The position numbers were made by a program, and so were the translations under genes. This document shows, piece after piece, positions 54,256 through 64,000 of a DNA stretch of 64,000 bases; within the stretch, counting starts at the first letter, position 1; every line of letters starts with the position of its first letter. A model generated the notes under the pieces. It was not told the origin of the DNA. It made no database searches and saw nothing but the letters and a program-made list of their open reading frames with translations. The DNA comes from Breznakibacter xylanolyticus (GTDB lineage Bacteria; Bacteroidota; Bacteroidia; Bacteroidales; Marinilabiliaceae). The stretch lies in the NCBI RefSeq assembly GCF_003254275.1, contig NZ_QKZK01000010.1, forward strand, positions 1-64,000. The letters are read 5' to 3'.

Positions 54256-57200
54256 ATGAAGAAAAGTAAAAGTGATTATTTGCCATTGTCGCTTCCGGCT
54301 TCCGGGAGGAAATGGGGCATCGCAAAGATTCTGTTTTCCTTTGTTTTTATGCTCGTCGGGCTGTGTGCCATGGCACAAAAACAGACCACTGTGCAGGGAA
54401 AAGTTGTCGATGCCAACGGCGAGCCGCTCTTTGGTGTTACGCTGGTGTTAAAAAACAATTCAGGTGTTGGTACGGTCACCGATGTGAATGGGAATTTCTC
54501 ATTGACCATTGATGATAAAAATACGGTATTGGTGGTCTCCTTCTTGGGGATGGAAACGCAAACCATCGATGCTCGTGGGAAAACCACCCTTAATGTGGTA
54601 TTGAAAGAAGACTCCAAACTCTTTGAGGAGGTGGTCGTTGTGGGTTACGGTAAGCAAAAGAAGGAGAGTGTGGTGGCTGCCATCACGCAAACCACCGGTG
54701 AAACGCTTGAGCGTGCAGGGGGGGTATCCAGTGTGGGTGCTGCTTTGACCGGGAATGTGCCGGGGGTGGTGACTTCTTCCAGTACCGGGATGCCCGGCGA
54801 AGAAGACCCTAAAATTGTGATTCGTGCTGCCAGTACCTGGAACAACAGTGAACCACTGGTGTTGGTCGATGGTGTGGAGCGTCCCATGAATAGTGTGGAC
54901 ATCAGCTCTGTGGAATCAATCTCGGTGCTGAAAGATGCCTCGGCCACTGCCGTGTACGGGGTGCGGGGTGCCAACGGGGTGATCCTTATTACCACTAAAC
55001 GTGGTCAGGAAGGCAAAGCCGTGATTCGTGTGGGCGCCAATGCCACCATGAAAGTGCCTTCAAAGCTCCCGGGTAAATACGATTCGTATGAGGCTTTGCG
55101 CATTCGCAACGAGGCCATTGAGAATGAATTGTCTCTGACTCCAAATAGCTGGAACGATTATTTGCCTCAGGATGTCCTGGATAAATATCGCAATCCTGCC
55201 AATCAGGCTGAAGCTGAGCGTTATCCTAATGTGGACTGGGCGGATGAATTGTTTCGCAATTATGCCATGTCTTATAATGGTAACATCAACGTGTCGGGCG
55301 GTACTAAATTTGTCAAATATTTTGCCAGTGCCGATTATTTGAACGAAGGTGACTTGTTCCGAACATTTGATAATAATCGGGGTTACGATGCCGGTTATGG
55401 TTATAACCGCTTGAATGTTCGAAGCAACCTCGACTTTACAATCACGCCTTCTACCACCTTTAAAGTGAACTTGTCAGGTTCGCATGGCGTGAAAAAGACG
55501 CCTTGGGGTGCCAGAGACAGTGATTATTCATACTGGTTGGCTGCTTACTCTACGGCTCCCGATATGTTCTTACCTCAGTATTCTGATGGTACTTGGGGAT
55601 ACTATGCGCCAAACGAGCAAAAAGGATATAACTCGGTGCGTATTTTGGCCATCAGCGGGGTGGGGTATACCACCACCAACCGTATTACCACCGACTTTAC
55701 CCTCGATCAGAATTTGGACATGTTGGCCAAAGGCTTGAATTTTAAGGGAACTTTCTCGTTTGACAACACGTTTGTCGAAACCAATCGTGGGGTGAACGAT
55801 TTATATAACGACACCCAAAGCTCGTGGATTAATCCCGATACCGGTGAAGTCACTTACAAAAACTCTTTTGACGGAACCAATCGCTTCGATTTCCAGGAAG
55901 GGATCAACTGGGCAATTAGTGCCGGTGAAGTTGATAACTGGAAAACGGCTCGTCGGATGTTTTATCAAATGCAATTGAACTACGACATCCCCTTGGGTGA
56001 TGTACACGACGTAAACCTGATGGGGGTATTCAGCCGCAACGAAAATGCCACCGGTAGCGAAATCCCTCACTTCCGCGAGGATTGGGTGTTTCGTGCCACT
56101 TATAACCTCAATCGTAAATACACCATTGAATACAACGGTGCATACAACGGTTCTGAGAAGTTTAGTGCCGACAACCGTTTTGCCTTCTTCTCATCTGGGG
56201 GGTTGGGCTGGATGCTTTCGGAAGAAAACTTCATGAAATCGATCTCTTTCCTCGATATGTTAAAACTTCGTGCTTCGTATGGTGAGCTGGGAGATGATAA
56301 TATTGATGAGCAGAAAAACGGCCGTTGGCTTTATATGACCCAGTGGGCTTATGGAACGCAGTCGCGTTTGGGAACAACCGGCGAAACGCCCGAAAACAGC
56401 CCTTATACCTGGTACAAAGAGTCTAAGTTGGGTAACCCCAATGTACATTGGGAAAAAGTTCAGAAAACCAACGTCGGTGCCGATTTTGCTTTCCTCGATG
56501 GTTTAGTGGCCGGTAGTTTCGATTATTTCTACGATTATCGTACCGATATCCTCATTGCGGGTGCTAACCGTTCGATTCCTTCTTATTTTGGTGCCACTGC
56601 GCCTATGGCCAACCTGGGACGCGTTGAAGTGAATGGTTATGAATTGGAGTTGCGTTTGAATAAAAAGGTGACCCCCGATTTGCGTTTGTATGCCAACATC
56701 AACTATACCCATGCTAAAAGTAATGTGTTGGAGGCCGATAATGCGGAGTTGTTGCCCGCTTATCAAAAAGCAACCGGAAAACAGGTGGGGTATACCAAAT
56801 CGTACGTGAGCGCCGGTTATTATAATAACTGGGATGAAGTGTATGGTAGCGCCATTCACAGTACCAATGATAACGCCAAATTGCCCGGTAACTATTACCT
56901 GGTCGATTATAATGGTGATGGTCTGATCGATACCAAGGACGAAATTCCTTATGGTTATTCTTCTACACCCCAAAATACGTTTAATGCCACTTTAGGCTTT
57001 GAATGGAAAGGGTTCAGTGGTTTTGTGCAGTTCTATGGCGTGAACAATGTCACCCGTCAGGTGGTGTTCAATAGCTTGTCCGGTCAAAATCACGTGGTGT
57101 ATGACGAAGGCTCTTATTGGTCCGAAGAAAACACCGGTGGCGATGTGCCCATGCCCCGTTGGCTCTCTATTGCCAGTGGGTACAGCAGTGCCGATCGTTA

Positions 57201-57447
57201 CATGTTTGATGGTTCTTATTTGCGCCTCAAAAACGCTGAGATTGCCTATACTTTCGACAATACCTGGGGCTGGGTGAGCCGTGCCAAATTACAGAATGTG
57301 CGTTTGTTCCTCAATGGTAACAACATTTGGGTGCTCACCGATATGCCCGATGACCGTGAATCGAATTATGCCGGTACCGGTTGGGCGTCACAAGGGGCTT
57401 ACCCCACTGTGAAACGTTTTAACCTGGGTGTGAATCTTACTTTCTAA
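54256..57447 (+). CDS. SusC/RagA-type TonB-dependent transporter (first; XusA-like)
   Basis: The start is taken at the ATG before KKSKSDYLPL, giving about 1063 residues; an upstream GTG would add 13. The signal segment ends GLCAMAQ. A carboxypeptidase-regulatory-like domain follows (VQGKVVDANGEPLFGVTLVL). The plug domain carries the SusC hallmark EEVVVVGYGKQKKESVVAA. The beta-barrel ends in a terminal Phe (NLGVNLTF), typical of outer-membrane insertion. With its SusD partner it imports oligosaccharides across the outer membrane. It is the first of two tandem SusC/SusD pairs, the order known from Xus xylan systems, and has its own copy of the conserved operator. The oligosaccharide specificity is inferred from the neighbouring enzymes. 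Confidence 0.95.
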   Translation: MKKSKSDYLPLSLPASGRKWGIAKILFSFVFMLVGLCAMAQKQTTVQGKVVDANGEPLFGVTLVLKNNSGVGTVTDVNGNFSLTIDDKNTVLVVSFLGMETQTIDARGKTTLNVVLKEDSKLFEEVVVVGYGKQKKESVVAAITQTTGETLERAGGVSSVGAALTGNVPGVVTSSSTGMPGEEDPKIVIRAASTWNNSEPLVLVDGVERPMNSVDISSVESISVLKDASATAVYGVRGANGVILITTKRGQEGKAVIRVGANATMKVPSKLPGKYDSYEALRIRNEAIENELSLTPNSWNDYLPQDVLDKYRNPANQAEAERYPNVDWADELFRNYAMSYNGNINVSGGTKFVKYFASADYLNEGDLFRTFDNNRGYDAGYGYNRLNVRSNLDFTITPSTTFKVNLSGSHGVKKTPWGARDSDYSYWLAAYSTAPDMFLPQYSDGTWGYYAPNEQKGYNSVRILAISGVGYTTTNRITTDFTLDQNLDMLAKGLNFKGTFSFDNTFVETNRGVNDLYNDTQSSWINPDTGEVTYKNSFDGTNRFDFQEGINWAISAGEVDNWKTARRMFYQMQLNYDIPLGDVHDVNLMGVFSRNENATGSEIPHFREDWVFRATYNLNRKYTIEYNGAYNGSEKFSADNRFAFFSSGGLGWMLSEENFMKSISFLDMLKLRASYGELGDDNIDEQKNGRWLYMTQWAYGTQSRLGTTGETPENSPYTWYKESKLGNPNVHWEKVQKTNVGADFAFLDGLVAGSFDYFYDYRTDILIAGANRSIPSYFGATAPMANLGRVEVNGYELELRLNKKVTPDLRLYANINYTHAKSNVLEADNAELLPAYQKATGKQVGYTKSYVSAGYYNNWDEVYGSAIHSTNDNAKLPGNYYLVDYNGDGLIDTKDEIPYGYSSTPQNTFNATLGFEWKGFSGFVQFYGVNNVTRQVVFNSLSGQNHVVYDEGSYWSEENTGGDVPMPRWLSIASGYSSADRYMFDGSYLRLKNAEIAYTFDNTWGWVSRAKLQNVRLFLNGNNIWVLTDMPDDRESNYAGTGWASQGAYPTVKRFNLGVNLTF

Positions 57448-57458
57448 TCCGTTTGAAC

Positions 57459-59381
57459 ATGAAAAAGTATTTTAAAACCATATTATTGGGCGGGATACTC
57501 CTGGCAGCTGTCGGTTTGGTCGCTTGCGAAGATTATCTCGAGAAAAGTGACGAATCGATCATCTCCGAGAAGGAAGCCTTTAAGGATTTTACCAACTTTC
57601 AGGGTTTTACCGAGGAATTGTACAACTGCGTGGTCGATTTCTCCACCAACTACTGGACCAACTCCTTTAACTGGGGGGATGATGAAATTACCTCGACTGC
57701 CGGGACATTTCATTTTATCCATAAAATTGATGATGGCAACTTTTGGGGTTGGCAAAAAGAACATGATGGTTGGCATTCGGGCTGGATGGATCAGGATGAC
57801 TTCAATTCCGGTTTTCCTACACCTGATAACCGTACCCACCGTGACTTATGGAACGCTGCCTGGTATGGTATTCGTAAGGCCAACATTGGTTTAGCCAATA
57901 TGGATAAACTGACGGCTACTGCCGAAGAAAAGGCGCTGCTCAAAGGTCAGTTGCTCTTCTTTAGAGGTTGGTTTCATCACCGTTTGATGGAGTATTTTGG
58001 CGGTCTGCCATATATCAATGAGGTTTTGCCTAGTGGTGAGCCCCTGCGTTTGCCTCGTCTTACGTATCAGGCTTGTGCCGATAGTGCTGCAAAAGATTTG
58101 CGTGAGGCTGCCGATTTGTTGCCCCTCAACTGGGACGACACTCAGGCCGGTAAACGCACGCTTGGTAAAAACAAATTGCGCATCAACAAAATCATGGCTT
58201 TAGGCTATCTGGGTAAAAACTACCTGTGGGCCGGTAGTCCGTTGATGAACTATGAGTCAACCGGTAGCAAATCATACGATGCTGATTATTGCAAAAAAGC
58301 CGCTGAAGCCTTTGCTGAGTTGTTGCAACTCTCCGAGTCCGGTCAGGCTTGGCATCAACTGCTCGATTTTTCAAAAATCTACAACAACTTTTATACTTAC
58401 GGTCAAAACTGGGAAATCCCAGGGGGGACTGAGGTGATTTTTCAGGCACCCACCAAGGCGGCAAACAATTCAAACTGGGGAACCAGCAAGCAGTATATCC
58501 CAAGTGTTGTGGGGGATGGTGACTTGAAATTCCTTCCTACGGCCAATTATGTGAATGCCAACTATGGCATGAAAAATGGTTTGCCAATCAGTGACCCTCA
58601 ATCGGGATATGATCCGACCCATCCTTGGAAAGATCGCGATCCGCGATTCTATTCGGATATTATTTTTGATGGCGTGAAGGTTGTTCAGGGCTCTATTCCG
58701 GCTGATTTAGCCGACACCCGCTATGCAAACCTTTATACTATTCCTTCCAATTTGAGTGAAGAAGAGCTGAAAAAAGAGAACGCAAAAACCTATCGAAATG
58801 TCAGTACAGGTAGTCGTACCGGCTATGTTTTGCGGAAGTTCATTCCATTGACCTCCAATAAGCACGACCGAGGTTATGATTACAGCTTTGCTTTGCACAT
58901 CAAAGTTCCCTACATGCGTTTGGCCGACATTTACCTGATGTATGCCGAAGCTGCTTTGATGGGATATGGTTCTCCGTCTGGCAAAGCTCCCGGTTATTCG
59001 AAGTCGGCCGTGGATGCCATCAATGTGATTCGTGATCGTGCCGGGGTAGATCCTGTGGCTGATAAGTTTTTGGCATCTTCTGAAGCCTTCCTCGGCGAAG
59101 TGCGTCGCGAGCGCGCTGTAGAACTTTCGTTCGAAAGTCATCGCTTTAACGATTTGCGCCGTTGGTTGTTGCTCATCGAATCGCCTTACACCCTCAAAAC
59201 GTCATTGGAGTTTGACCGGGTGGGTGCCATCAATACCGAAGATCCTACGCAAAATCAAGTGGCCAACTTGCGTGAAGTGGTCATTCTGGAGCGTAATTTC
59301 TCTGAAAAGCACTACTGGTTGCCTCTTAAAGTGGCCGATGTCAGCATCTATCCAGAGTTCAAGCAGAATCCCGGTTGGTGA
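57459..59381 (+). CDS. SusD/RagB-type glycan-binding lipoprotein (first; XusB-like)
   Basis: This protein of 640 residues starts at the ATG before KKYFKTILLG. The lipoprotein signal has Cys23 in GLVACEDYLE. The SusD fold shows the TPR-type helices of this family (KALLKGQLLFFRGWFHHRLMEYFGGLPYI is the conserved central part, not a full motif) and the C-terminal RRERAVELSFESHRFNDLRR. The last segment ends KQNPGW. The protein caps its SusC partner and binds xylan fragments at the surface. It lies 11 bases after SusC and 36 before the second SusC. Confidence 0.95.
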   Translation: MKKYFKTILLGGILLAAVGLVACEDYLEKSDESIISEKEAFKDFTNFQGFTEELYNCVVDFSTNYWTNSFNWGDDEITSTAGTFHFIHKIDDGNFWGWQKEHDGWHSGWMDQDDFNSGFPTPDNRTHRDLWNAAWYGIRKANIGLANMDKLTATAEEKALLKGQLLFFRGWFHHRLMEYFGGLPYINEVLPSGEPLRLPRLTYQACADSAAKDLREAADLLPLNWDDTQAGKRTLGKNKLRINKIMALGYLGKNYLWAGSPLMNYESTGSKSYDADYCKKAAEAFAELLQLSESGQAWHQLLDFSKIYNNFYTYGQNWEIPGGTEVIFQAPTKAANNSNWGTSKQYIPSVVGDGDLKFLPTANYVNANYGMKNGLPISDPQSGYDPTHPWKDRDPRFYSDIIFDGVKVVQGSIPADLADTRYANLYTIPSNLSEEELKKENAKTYRNVSTGSRTGYVLRKFIPLTSNKHDRGYDYSFALHIKVPYMRLADIYLMYAEAALMGYGSPSGKAPGYSKSAVDAINVIRDRAGVDPVADKFLASSEAFLGEVRRERAVELSFESHRFNDLRRWLLLIESPYTLKTSLEFDRVGAINTEDPTQNQVANLREVVILERNFSEKHYWLPLKVADVSIYPEFKQNPGW

Positions 59382-59417
59382 TGATGCATGGTATTAATGA
59401 AATATGTCATCTAAAAA

Positions 59418-62400
59418 ATGGATATAATGAAATATTTTAAAATAAGTGTGGTGGTTTGTGCGCTGCTGACGTTGTTTCCACTCAAGCAACTGGCACAAAA
59501 CGCCATCAAAATCGATATCAACGCCATCGTGAGCGGTGCTGATGGAGCACCCATTCAGGGGGCTGTTGTCTACTGCAAGCCCGATGATGTGTCGGCAACC
59601 ACCGGCGCTGATGGTGCTTTTGCCATCAGTGCATCGCTCAATGCCCCTTTGACGGTGAATGCCATTGGCTTTAAAACCAAAGCGGTGGCTGCTGTGCCCG
59701 ATCTGAAAAATATTACGCTCGAAGAAGACATCGAAACCGTGCAGGTGGCCTTTCGTAAAGTCAAAAAGTCTGATCTGTTGGTGGGCGTATCTTCGGTGAA
59801 TGTGAAAGAGATCATCAAGAAAAATTTTAGCACTTACAGTTTGGATGGGATGAGTGCTTTGACCAACAGTTCCAACTGGGGCAATGGGAGCTACCTGTTG
59901 TTGGTTGACGGGGTGCCTCGCGCATCCGGCAATGTCAATATGGATGAAGTGGATCAGGTGTCTTTCCTTAAAGGAGCTTCTGCTGTAGCGCTTTATGGTA
60001 GTCGTGCTGCTAAAGGTGTGGTTTACATCACTACCAAACGCGGTGAAGCCAATACCCAGGAAATTTCTGTTCGTGCCAATACCGGGATGAATTTTCCTAA
60101 AGCGTATCCCAAATACCTGGGGTCGGCCGAGTACATGACGCTCTACAACGAAGCGCGTGTGAACGATGGTCTGACACCTTTGTATAGTGATGAGAGCATT
60201 TATCACCATGCTTCGGGTGAAAACCCTTTTCGATATCCGGATGTTGACTTTTTCTCGTCCGATTATTTGAAGAAAGCCTATAACTACACTGTTGTGTCGA
60301 CCGAAGTTAAAGGTGGGGGTGAACGTGCCCGTTATTATTCAAACTTTGGATTTGCAAATTCCGGTGGCTTGCTCAACTTTGGTGAGGCCATTGAAAACAG
60401 CGGTAACAATCGTTTCAATGTGCGTGGAAACATCGATGTTGATTTGAATGACTATTTGAGTTGCTATGTCGATGCCAACGTGATTTTTTACACCGGTCGT
60501 GGTGTGAATGCCAATTACTGGGCTGAGTCGGCCACTTTACGACCCAACCGTTTTTCTCCCCTGGTGCCCATTGATATGATCGAAGCCGATGATGCATCTT
60601 CTAATGATTTTGTGAAAAACAGTAACTACATCATTGATGGAAAGTATATGTTGGGCGGGTCATCGCTGCATCAAACCAACCCCTTTGCGGCCATTTATGC
60701 CGGTGGTTACAACCGTTACAACAGCCGTCAGTTTCAGTTTAAAACCGGCGTCAATGCCGACTTGAACAATGTGCTCGAAGGCTTGTCGTTTAACACAATG
60801 ATTGCGGTTGACTATTCCAATACCTATTCGTTGGCTTACAATTATCAATATGCGGTGTACGAGCCTACCTGGTCAAACTATCAGGGAGGTGATCTGATCG
60901 CTTCGTTGACCAAATATGGTAAAGATGCCACTTCGGGGAATCAAAACGTATCCGGCAGCTGGTATAGCCAAACCATTGCATTGTCCGGTCAGTTCAACTA
61001 TTTGCGCTCGTTTAACGATGTGCACAATGTGTCCGGTACTTTGGTGGCTGCCGGTTTCCAAGTGGGCGAATCGGGTATTTATCACAAAACGGCCAATGCC
61101 AACATGGGTTTGCAGTTAGGCTATAACTTTATGAACAAGTACTACTTCGATTTCAGTGGTGCCCTCATTCATTCTGCTAAGATGCCCGAAAACAACCGCA
61201 AGGCTTTCTCGCCTACCGTGTCGTTGGGATGGCGTTTGAGTGAAGAGGCTTTTATGGACAATGTCTCGGCCATCGATGATCTCAAATTGTCTGTGTCTGC
61301 CGGTATTATTCACACCGATCTGGATGTGGCTAACTACTACATGTATCAGGGGTATTATACCTATAAAGATGCCGGTTATTATGGTTGGAAAGATGGAACC
61401 GGGGTGCAGTCTTTCGACCGCCGTTTGGGAAGTAACCCCAATATGAAATTCCCCAAGCGTGAAGAAATCAGCTTGGGATTGGATGGTTCGTTCTTCAATC
61501 GTTTAATTACCCTCAATGGTTCTCTTTTTGCAACCCGTACGACCGGTAACCTGGTACAATCATATGTGGATTATCCCAGCTATTTCTCCACCGGATATCC
61601 TCAGTATTCTGAAGTGCCTTACGTCAATTATAACGACGATCAGCGCATTGGTGCCGATTTTTATGTGACATTGAACAAGAAAATCGGTCAAGTCGATTGG
61701 TCTCTCGGAGTTTCGGGGATGGTGTTCGATTCTGAGGCACTCAAACGTTCTGAGAATTACGAATTTGAATATCAGAACGATGCCGGGAAGCCGTTGGATG
61801 CCCTTTGGGGGCTCAAAAGCGACGGTTTCTTTAAAGATGCTGACGATATCGCTGCTTCTGATTATCAAACATTTGGCCAGGTTAAACCCGGTGACATCAA
61901 GTATATCGACCAAAACAATGATGGGTTGATCGATTCTAAAGATGCTGTCTATCTTGGCAAAGCCGGATGGTATGGTTCGCCTTTCTCGATGGGGGTAAAC
62001 CTCACGGTTAAATGGAAAAACTTCACCTTCTTTGCCATGGGAACCGGAAGATATGGCGCTCATGCCTTTAAGAGCGGTTCTTACTATTGGGTCGATGGTG
62101 ACGACAAATATTCTGAAGTGGTTCGTGATCGATGGACTGAACAAACCAAAGATTCTGCCAAATATCCTCGTTTGACCACATTGACCAGCGATAATAACTT
62201 CCGCAACTCTGATTTTTGGTTGTACAGCACCGATCGTTTCGATCTTGAAAAAGTGCAGGTGACCTACAAACTCCCTCAATCGTTGTTGAGCCGTACTTTC
62301 ATTAGCGATATGGATGTGTATGTGGCTGGTTATGATCTGTTGACCATTGCTCCCGAACGCGAAATATTGGAACGCAATGTGGGAAGTGCTCCGCAAACAC

Positions 62401-62435
62401 GTTTTTACAACGTTGGTCTTAAGGCAACATTTTAA
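59418..62435 (+). CDS. SusC/RagA-type TonB-dependent transporter (second; XusC-like)
   Basis: This 1005-residue protein has a signal segment ending QLAQ. The carboxypeptidase-regulatory-like domain is shorter and more divergent than in the first SusC (ADGAPIQGAVVYCKPDD). The plug domain lacks the usual VVVVGYG run, having VQVAFRKVKKSDLLVGVSS instead, but keeps LLVDGVPR and the SRAAKGVVYITTKRG segment. The barrel ends in Phe (NVGLKATF). A second, diverged transporter following the first pair is the arrangement of Xus systems, in which the pairs may handle different oligosaccharide types. It is presumably transcribed from the operator upstream of the first SusC. Confidence 0.94.
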   Translation: MDIMKYFKISVVVCALLTLFPLKQLAQNAIKIDINAIVSGADGAPIQGAVVYCKPDDVSATTGADGAFAISASLNAPLTVNAIGFKTKAVAAVPDLKNITLEEDIETVQVAFRKVKKSDLLVGVSSVNVKEIIKKNFSTYSLDGMSALTNSSNWGNGSYLLLVDGVPRASGNVNMDEVDQVSFLKGASAVALYGSRAAKGVVYITTKRGEANTQEISVRANTGMNFPKAYPKYLGSAEYMTLYNEARVNDGLTPLYSDESIYHHASGENPFRYPDVDFFSSDYLKKAYNYTVVSTEVKGGGERARYYSNFGFANSGGLLNFGEAIENSGNNRFNVRGNIDVDLNDYLSCYVDANVIFYTGRGVNANYWAESATLRPNRFSPLVPIDMIEADDASSNDFVKNSNYIIDGKYMLGGSSLHQTNPFAAIYAGGYNRYNSRQFQFKTGVNADLNNVLEGLSFNTMIAVDYSNTYSLAYNYQYAVYEPTWSNYQGGDLIASLTKYGKDATSGNQNVSGSWYSQTIALSGQFNYLRSFNDVHNVSGTLVAAGFQVGESGIYHKTANANMGLQLGYNFMNKYYFDFSGALIHSAKMPENNRKAFSPTVSLGWRLSEEAFMDNVSAIDDLKLSVSAGIIHTDLDVANYYMYQGYYTYKDAGYYGWKDGTGVQSFDRRLGSNPNMKFPKREEISLGLDGSFFNRLITLNGSLFATRTTGNLVQSYVDYPSYFSTGYPQYSEVPYVNYNDDQRIGADFYVTLNKKIGQVDWSLGVSGMVFDSEALKRSENYEFEYQNDAGKPLDALWGLKSDGFFKDADDIAASDYQTFGQVKPGDIKYIDQNNDGLIDSKDAVYLGKAGWYGSPFSMGVNLTVKWKNFTFFAMGTGRYGAHAFKSGSYYWVDGDDKYSEVVRDRWTEQTKDSAKYPRLTTLTSDNNFRNSDFWLYSTDRFDLEKVQVTYKLPQSLLSRTFISDMDVYVAGYDLLTIAPEREILERNVGSAPQTRFYNVGLKATF

Positions 62436-62483
62436 CATCTAAGTGTTGATGTGATGTATTATTCATGATATGAGACATGTCCC

Positions 62484-62520
62484 TTTTTTTTTTGGACTCA
62501 ATTTTCACACGGATTGTGTG
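62484..62520. other. T10 tract and small hairpin between second SusC and second SusD
   Basis: A run of ten T residues (62484-62493) is followed by CACAC (62506-62510) pairing with GTGTG (62516-62520). It may act as a weak attenuator in the 136-base gap or as a slippery homopolymer. Confidence 0.35.
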
Positions 62521-62571
62521 GTTTTCTGATTTGACGGGGGCATGAACATTTCAATATCAAACTATAGACAA

Positions 62572-64000
62572 ATGAAAAAGATTTTTTTAATATGTTTATC
62601 AGCCGTTGCGGTGCTTACCGGTTGTGAAGATGTGTTCGAACCAGCCGTTGAGAACAAGCTGGAGCTCGAAAACGCCTATGCAAATGCTACTTATGCTCAG
62701 GGGTTACTGCTCAATGGTTACAATCGTATCCCAACTAACTCGTGGACGTACAACGATGTGGCTACCGACAACGCCGTGAGCAACGACCGCGCCAATGGCT
62801 ATCGTAAGATTGCTACCGGTCAGTGGACTTCAAGTAATAATCCATTGAATCAGTGGAGCAATTCTCGTGCTGCCATTCAGTATCTTAACCTTTTCTTGCA
62901 GGTCAACGACAGCGTGAATTATGCCATCGACGAGGAGGTGAATAAGATGTTCATTGATCGTATGAAAGGGGAGGCTTTGGGGTTGCGTGCTCTGTTTATG
63001 TTCCATTTGCTCGAAGCCCATGCCGGTCGCACCACTGAGAATGAATTGCTTGGTGTGCCCATTGTGTTGGAACCCGAGAATTTAAATTCTGACTTCAATC
63101 AGCCTCGTGCTTCATTTGAAGCTTGCATGAAACAGATTTATAGCGATCTGGATAAGGCTGAAGAGCTGTTGCCGCTCGATTTTGAGAACATTGCTTCGGA
63201 TGCTGCTGTTCCCGAGAAGTATGCGGCCAAAGGACGAACCAAGGATGACTACAACCGTGTATTTGGTGAGACTTTCCGTTTGCGCATGACCAAACGCATC
63301 GCCAAAGGCATTCGTGCCAAGGCTGCGTTGTTGGCTGCCAGCCCTGCTTATAGCGATGGTAATACCACTACCTGGGCGGATGCGGCCAATTATGCCGCCG
63401 ATGTCATTGACCTCAATGGCGGACTCAACGGTTTGCCCGGCAATGGTTATACCTGGTATGTGAACACTGCTGAAATTGATGCCGTGGCTTCGGGCACAAC
63501 CCCCAAAGAAATCCTTTGGCGTGGTAACCTCGAAACGGCTAGTAACAGTGTGGAACGCGAAAATTATCCTCCTACACTTTTTGGAAATGGTCGCGTGAAT
63601 CCTACTCAAAACCTGGTGGATGCGTTCCCCATGGCCAATGGATACCCCATTGCCGATGGGGCTGCCGGGTATGATGCGACAAAACCTTACGACAACCGTG
63701 ACCCTCGTTTGCTCGCTTACGTATTGGTCAATGGCAGCAAGGCAGGGGTGAATAGCTCGGTTATCAATACTGCCTCTGATGCGACCACCAACGATGGGTT
63801 AAACAAAGTAGAAACTTCTACCCGTACCGGTTATTACATGCGTAAGCTCATGCGTCAGGACATTAACCTGAGTTCTTCGTCTACCACTACCCAAAAGCGC
63901 TACCAGCCCCGCATTCGTTATACCGAGATTTATCTCATCTATGCTGAGGCTGCCAATGAAGCTTGGGGGCCAACCGGTAACGGTGGTCGTGCTTACTCGG
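62572..64000 (+). CDS. SusD/RagB-type lipoprotein (second; XusD-like), 3'-truncated by window edge
   Basis: The reading frame opens at the ATG before KKIFLICLSA and is open to the last base (about 476 residues visible). The lipoprotein signal has Cys18 in AVLTGCEDVF. It shows the SusD pattern: MKGEALGLRALFMFHLLEA, TKRIAKGIRAKAALLAASPA, and near the end a segment TEIYLIYAEAANEA that corresponds to the C-terminal helix pair. It pairs with the second SusC 136 bases upstream. Its mature N-terminus is unlike the first SusD, consistent with different ligand choice. The remaining 80-100 residues lie beyond the window. Confidence 0.92.
   Translation, partial: MKKIFLICLSAVAVLTGCEDVFEPAVENKLELENAYANATYAQGLLLNGYNRIPTNSWTYNDVATDNAVSNDRANGYRKIATGQWTSSNNPLNQWSNSRAAIQYLNLFLQVNDSVNYAIDEEVNKMFIDRMKGEALGLRALFMFHLLEAHAGRTTENELLGVPIVLEPENLNSDFNQPRASFEACMKQIYSDLDKAEELLPLDFENIASDAAVPEKYAAKGRTKDDYNRVFGETFRLRMTKRIAKGIRAKAALLAASPAYSDGNTTTWADAANYAADVIDLNGGLNGLPGNGYTWYVNTAEIDAVASGTTPKEILWRGNLETASNSVERENYPPTLFGNGRVNPTQNLVDAFPMANGYPIADGAAGYDATKPYDNRDPRLLAYVLVNGSKAGVNSSVINTASDATTNDGLNKVETSTRTGYYMRKLMRQDINLSSSSTTTQKRYQPRIRYTEIYLIYAEAANEAWGPTGNGGRAYS

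Overview
The window is a single, almost entirely co-oriented (+ strand) polysaccharide utilization locus from a member of the Bacteroidota, most likely a Bacteroidales-type bacterium. The evidence is two tandem SusC/SusD pairs, the C-terminal half of a hybrid two-component (HTCS) regulator at the left edge, lipoprotein signals, a type IX secretion-like C-terminal domain, and -7 promoter boxes of the Bacteroidota type (TAnnTTTG/A). The enzyme set points to a heavily decorated glucuronoarabinoxylan. It includes five GH43 or GH43-like genes plus a GH5-GH43 fusion, a GH51 arabinofuranosidase, a GH115 alpha-glucuronidase, a GH8 exo-oligoxylanase and a GH3 beta-xylosidase. It also has four CE1 esterase modules in three proteins, a CE6/SASA-type acetylesterase, a type B carboxylesterase, GH95 (alpha-L-galactosidase or fucosidase), GH97 of the retaining alpha-galactosidase type, and GH2.

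Layout. 1-0.83 kb: HTCS regulator C-terminus. 1.3-4.1 kb: GH43 and a small secreted protein. 5.2-11.8 kb: double CE1, CE6-like esterase, carboxylesterase, GH8. 12.4-23.5 kb: relic of a TlpA-like gene, GH3, two CE1, a small membrane protein, GH43-CBM6, an OmpA-family protein, GH51. 24-41.7 kb: GH115, GH43, TlpA, GH95, DUF3237, SHOCT/DUF4870, the 1464-residue GH5-GH43, a fibronectin-type lipoprotein, a GH43-like protein. 42.4-49.1 kb: GH43, GH97, GH2. 49.3-53.7 kb: DUF6057 membrane protein, a CxxCH-containing beta-propeller lipoprotein, a secreted protein of unknown function. 54.3 kb to the end: SusC-SusD-SusC-SusD, the arrangement described for xylan-uptake (Xus) systems; the last SusD runs off the window.

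The most striking result is a repeated regulatory module. Eight intergenic regions carry a direct repeat of TGTCT(GA) with exactly 21-bp spacing, and in all eight a -7-like box TAnnTTT(A/G) begins exactly 36 bp after the start of the second repeat. This defines an internally consistent regulon, probably controlled by an AraC-type HTCS such as the one at the left edge. It ties three otherwise obscure units (the DUF6057/heme-propeller pair, the 53-kb secreted protein and the 3.4-kb secreted protein) to polysaccharide use. One copy drives straight into the broken end of the TlpA-like relic ahead of GH3.

The intergenic spaces also hold several families of non-coding repeats: a MITE-like element of about 170 bp in three copies, a 100-bp palindromic unit in tandem, AGTGCAAA-word arrays, a duplicated gene leader, and a structured element of about 300 bp at 42 kb. 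No GH10 or GH11 endoxylanase was recognised here; the flank beyond the right edge is the obvious place to look.
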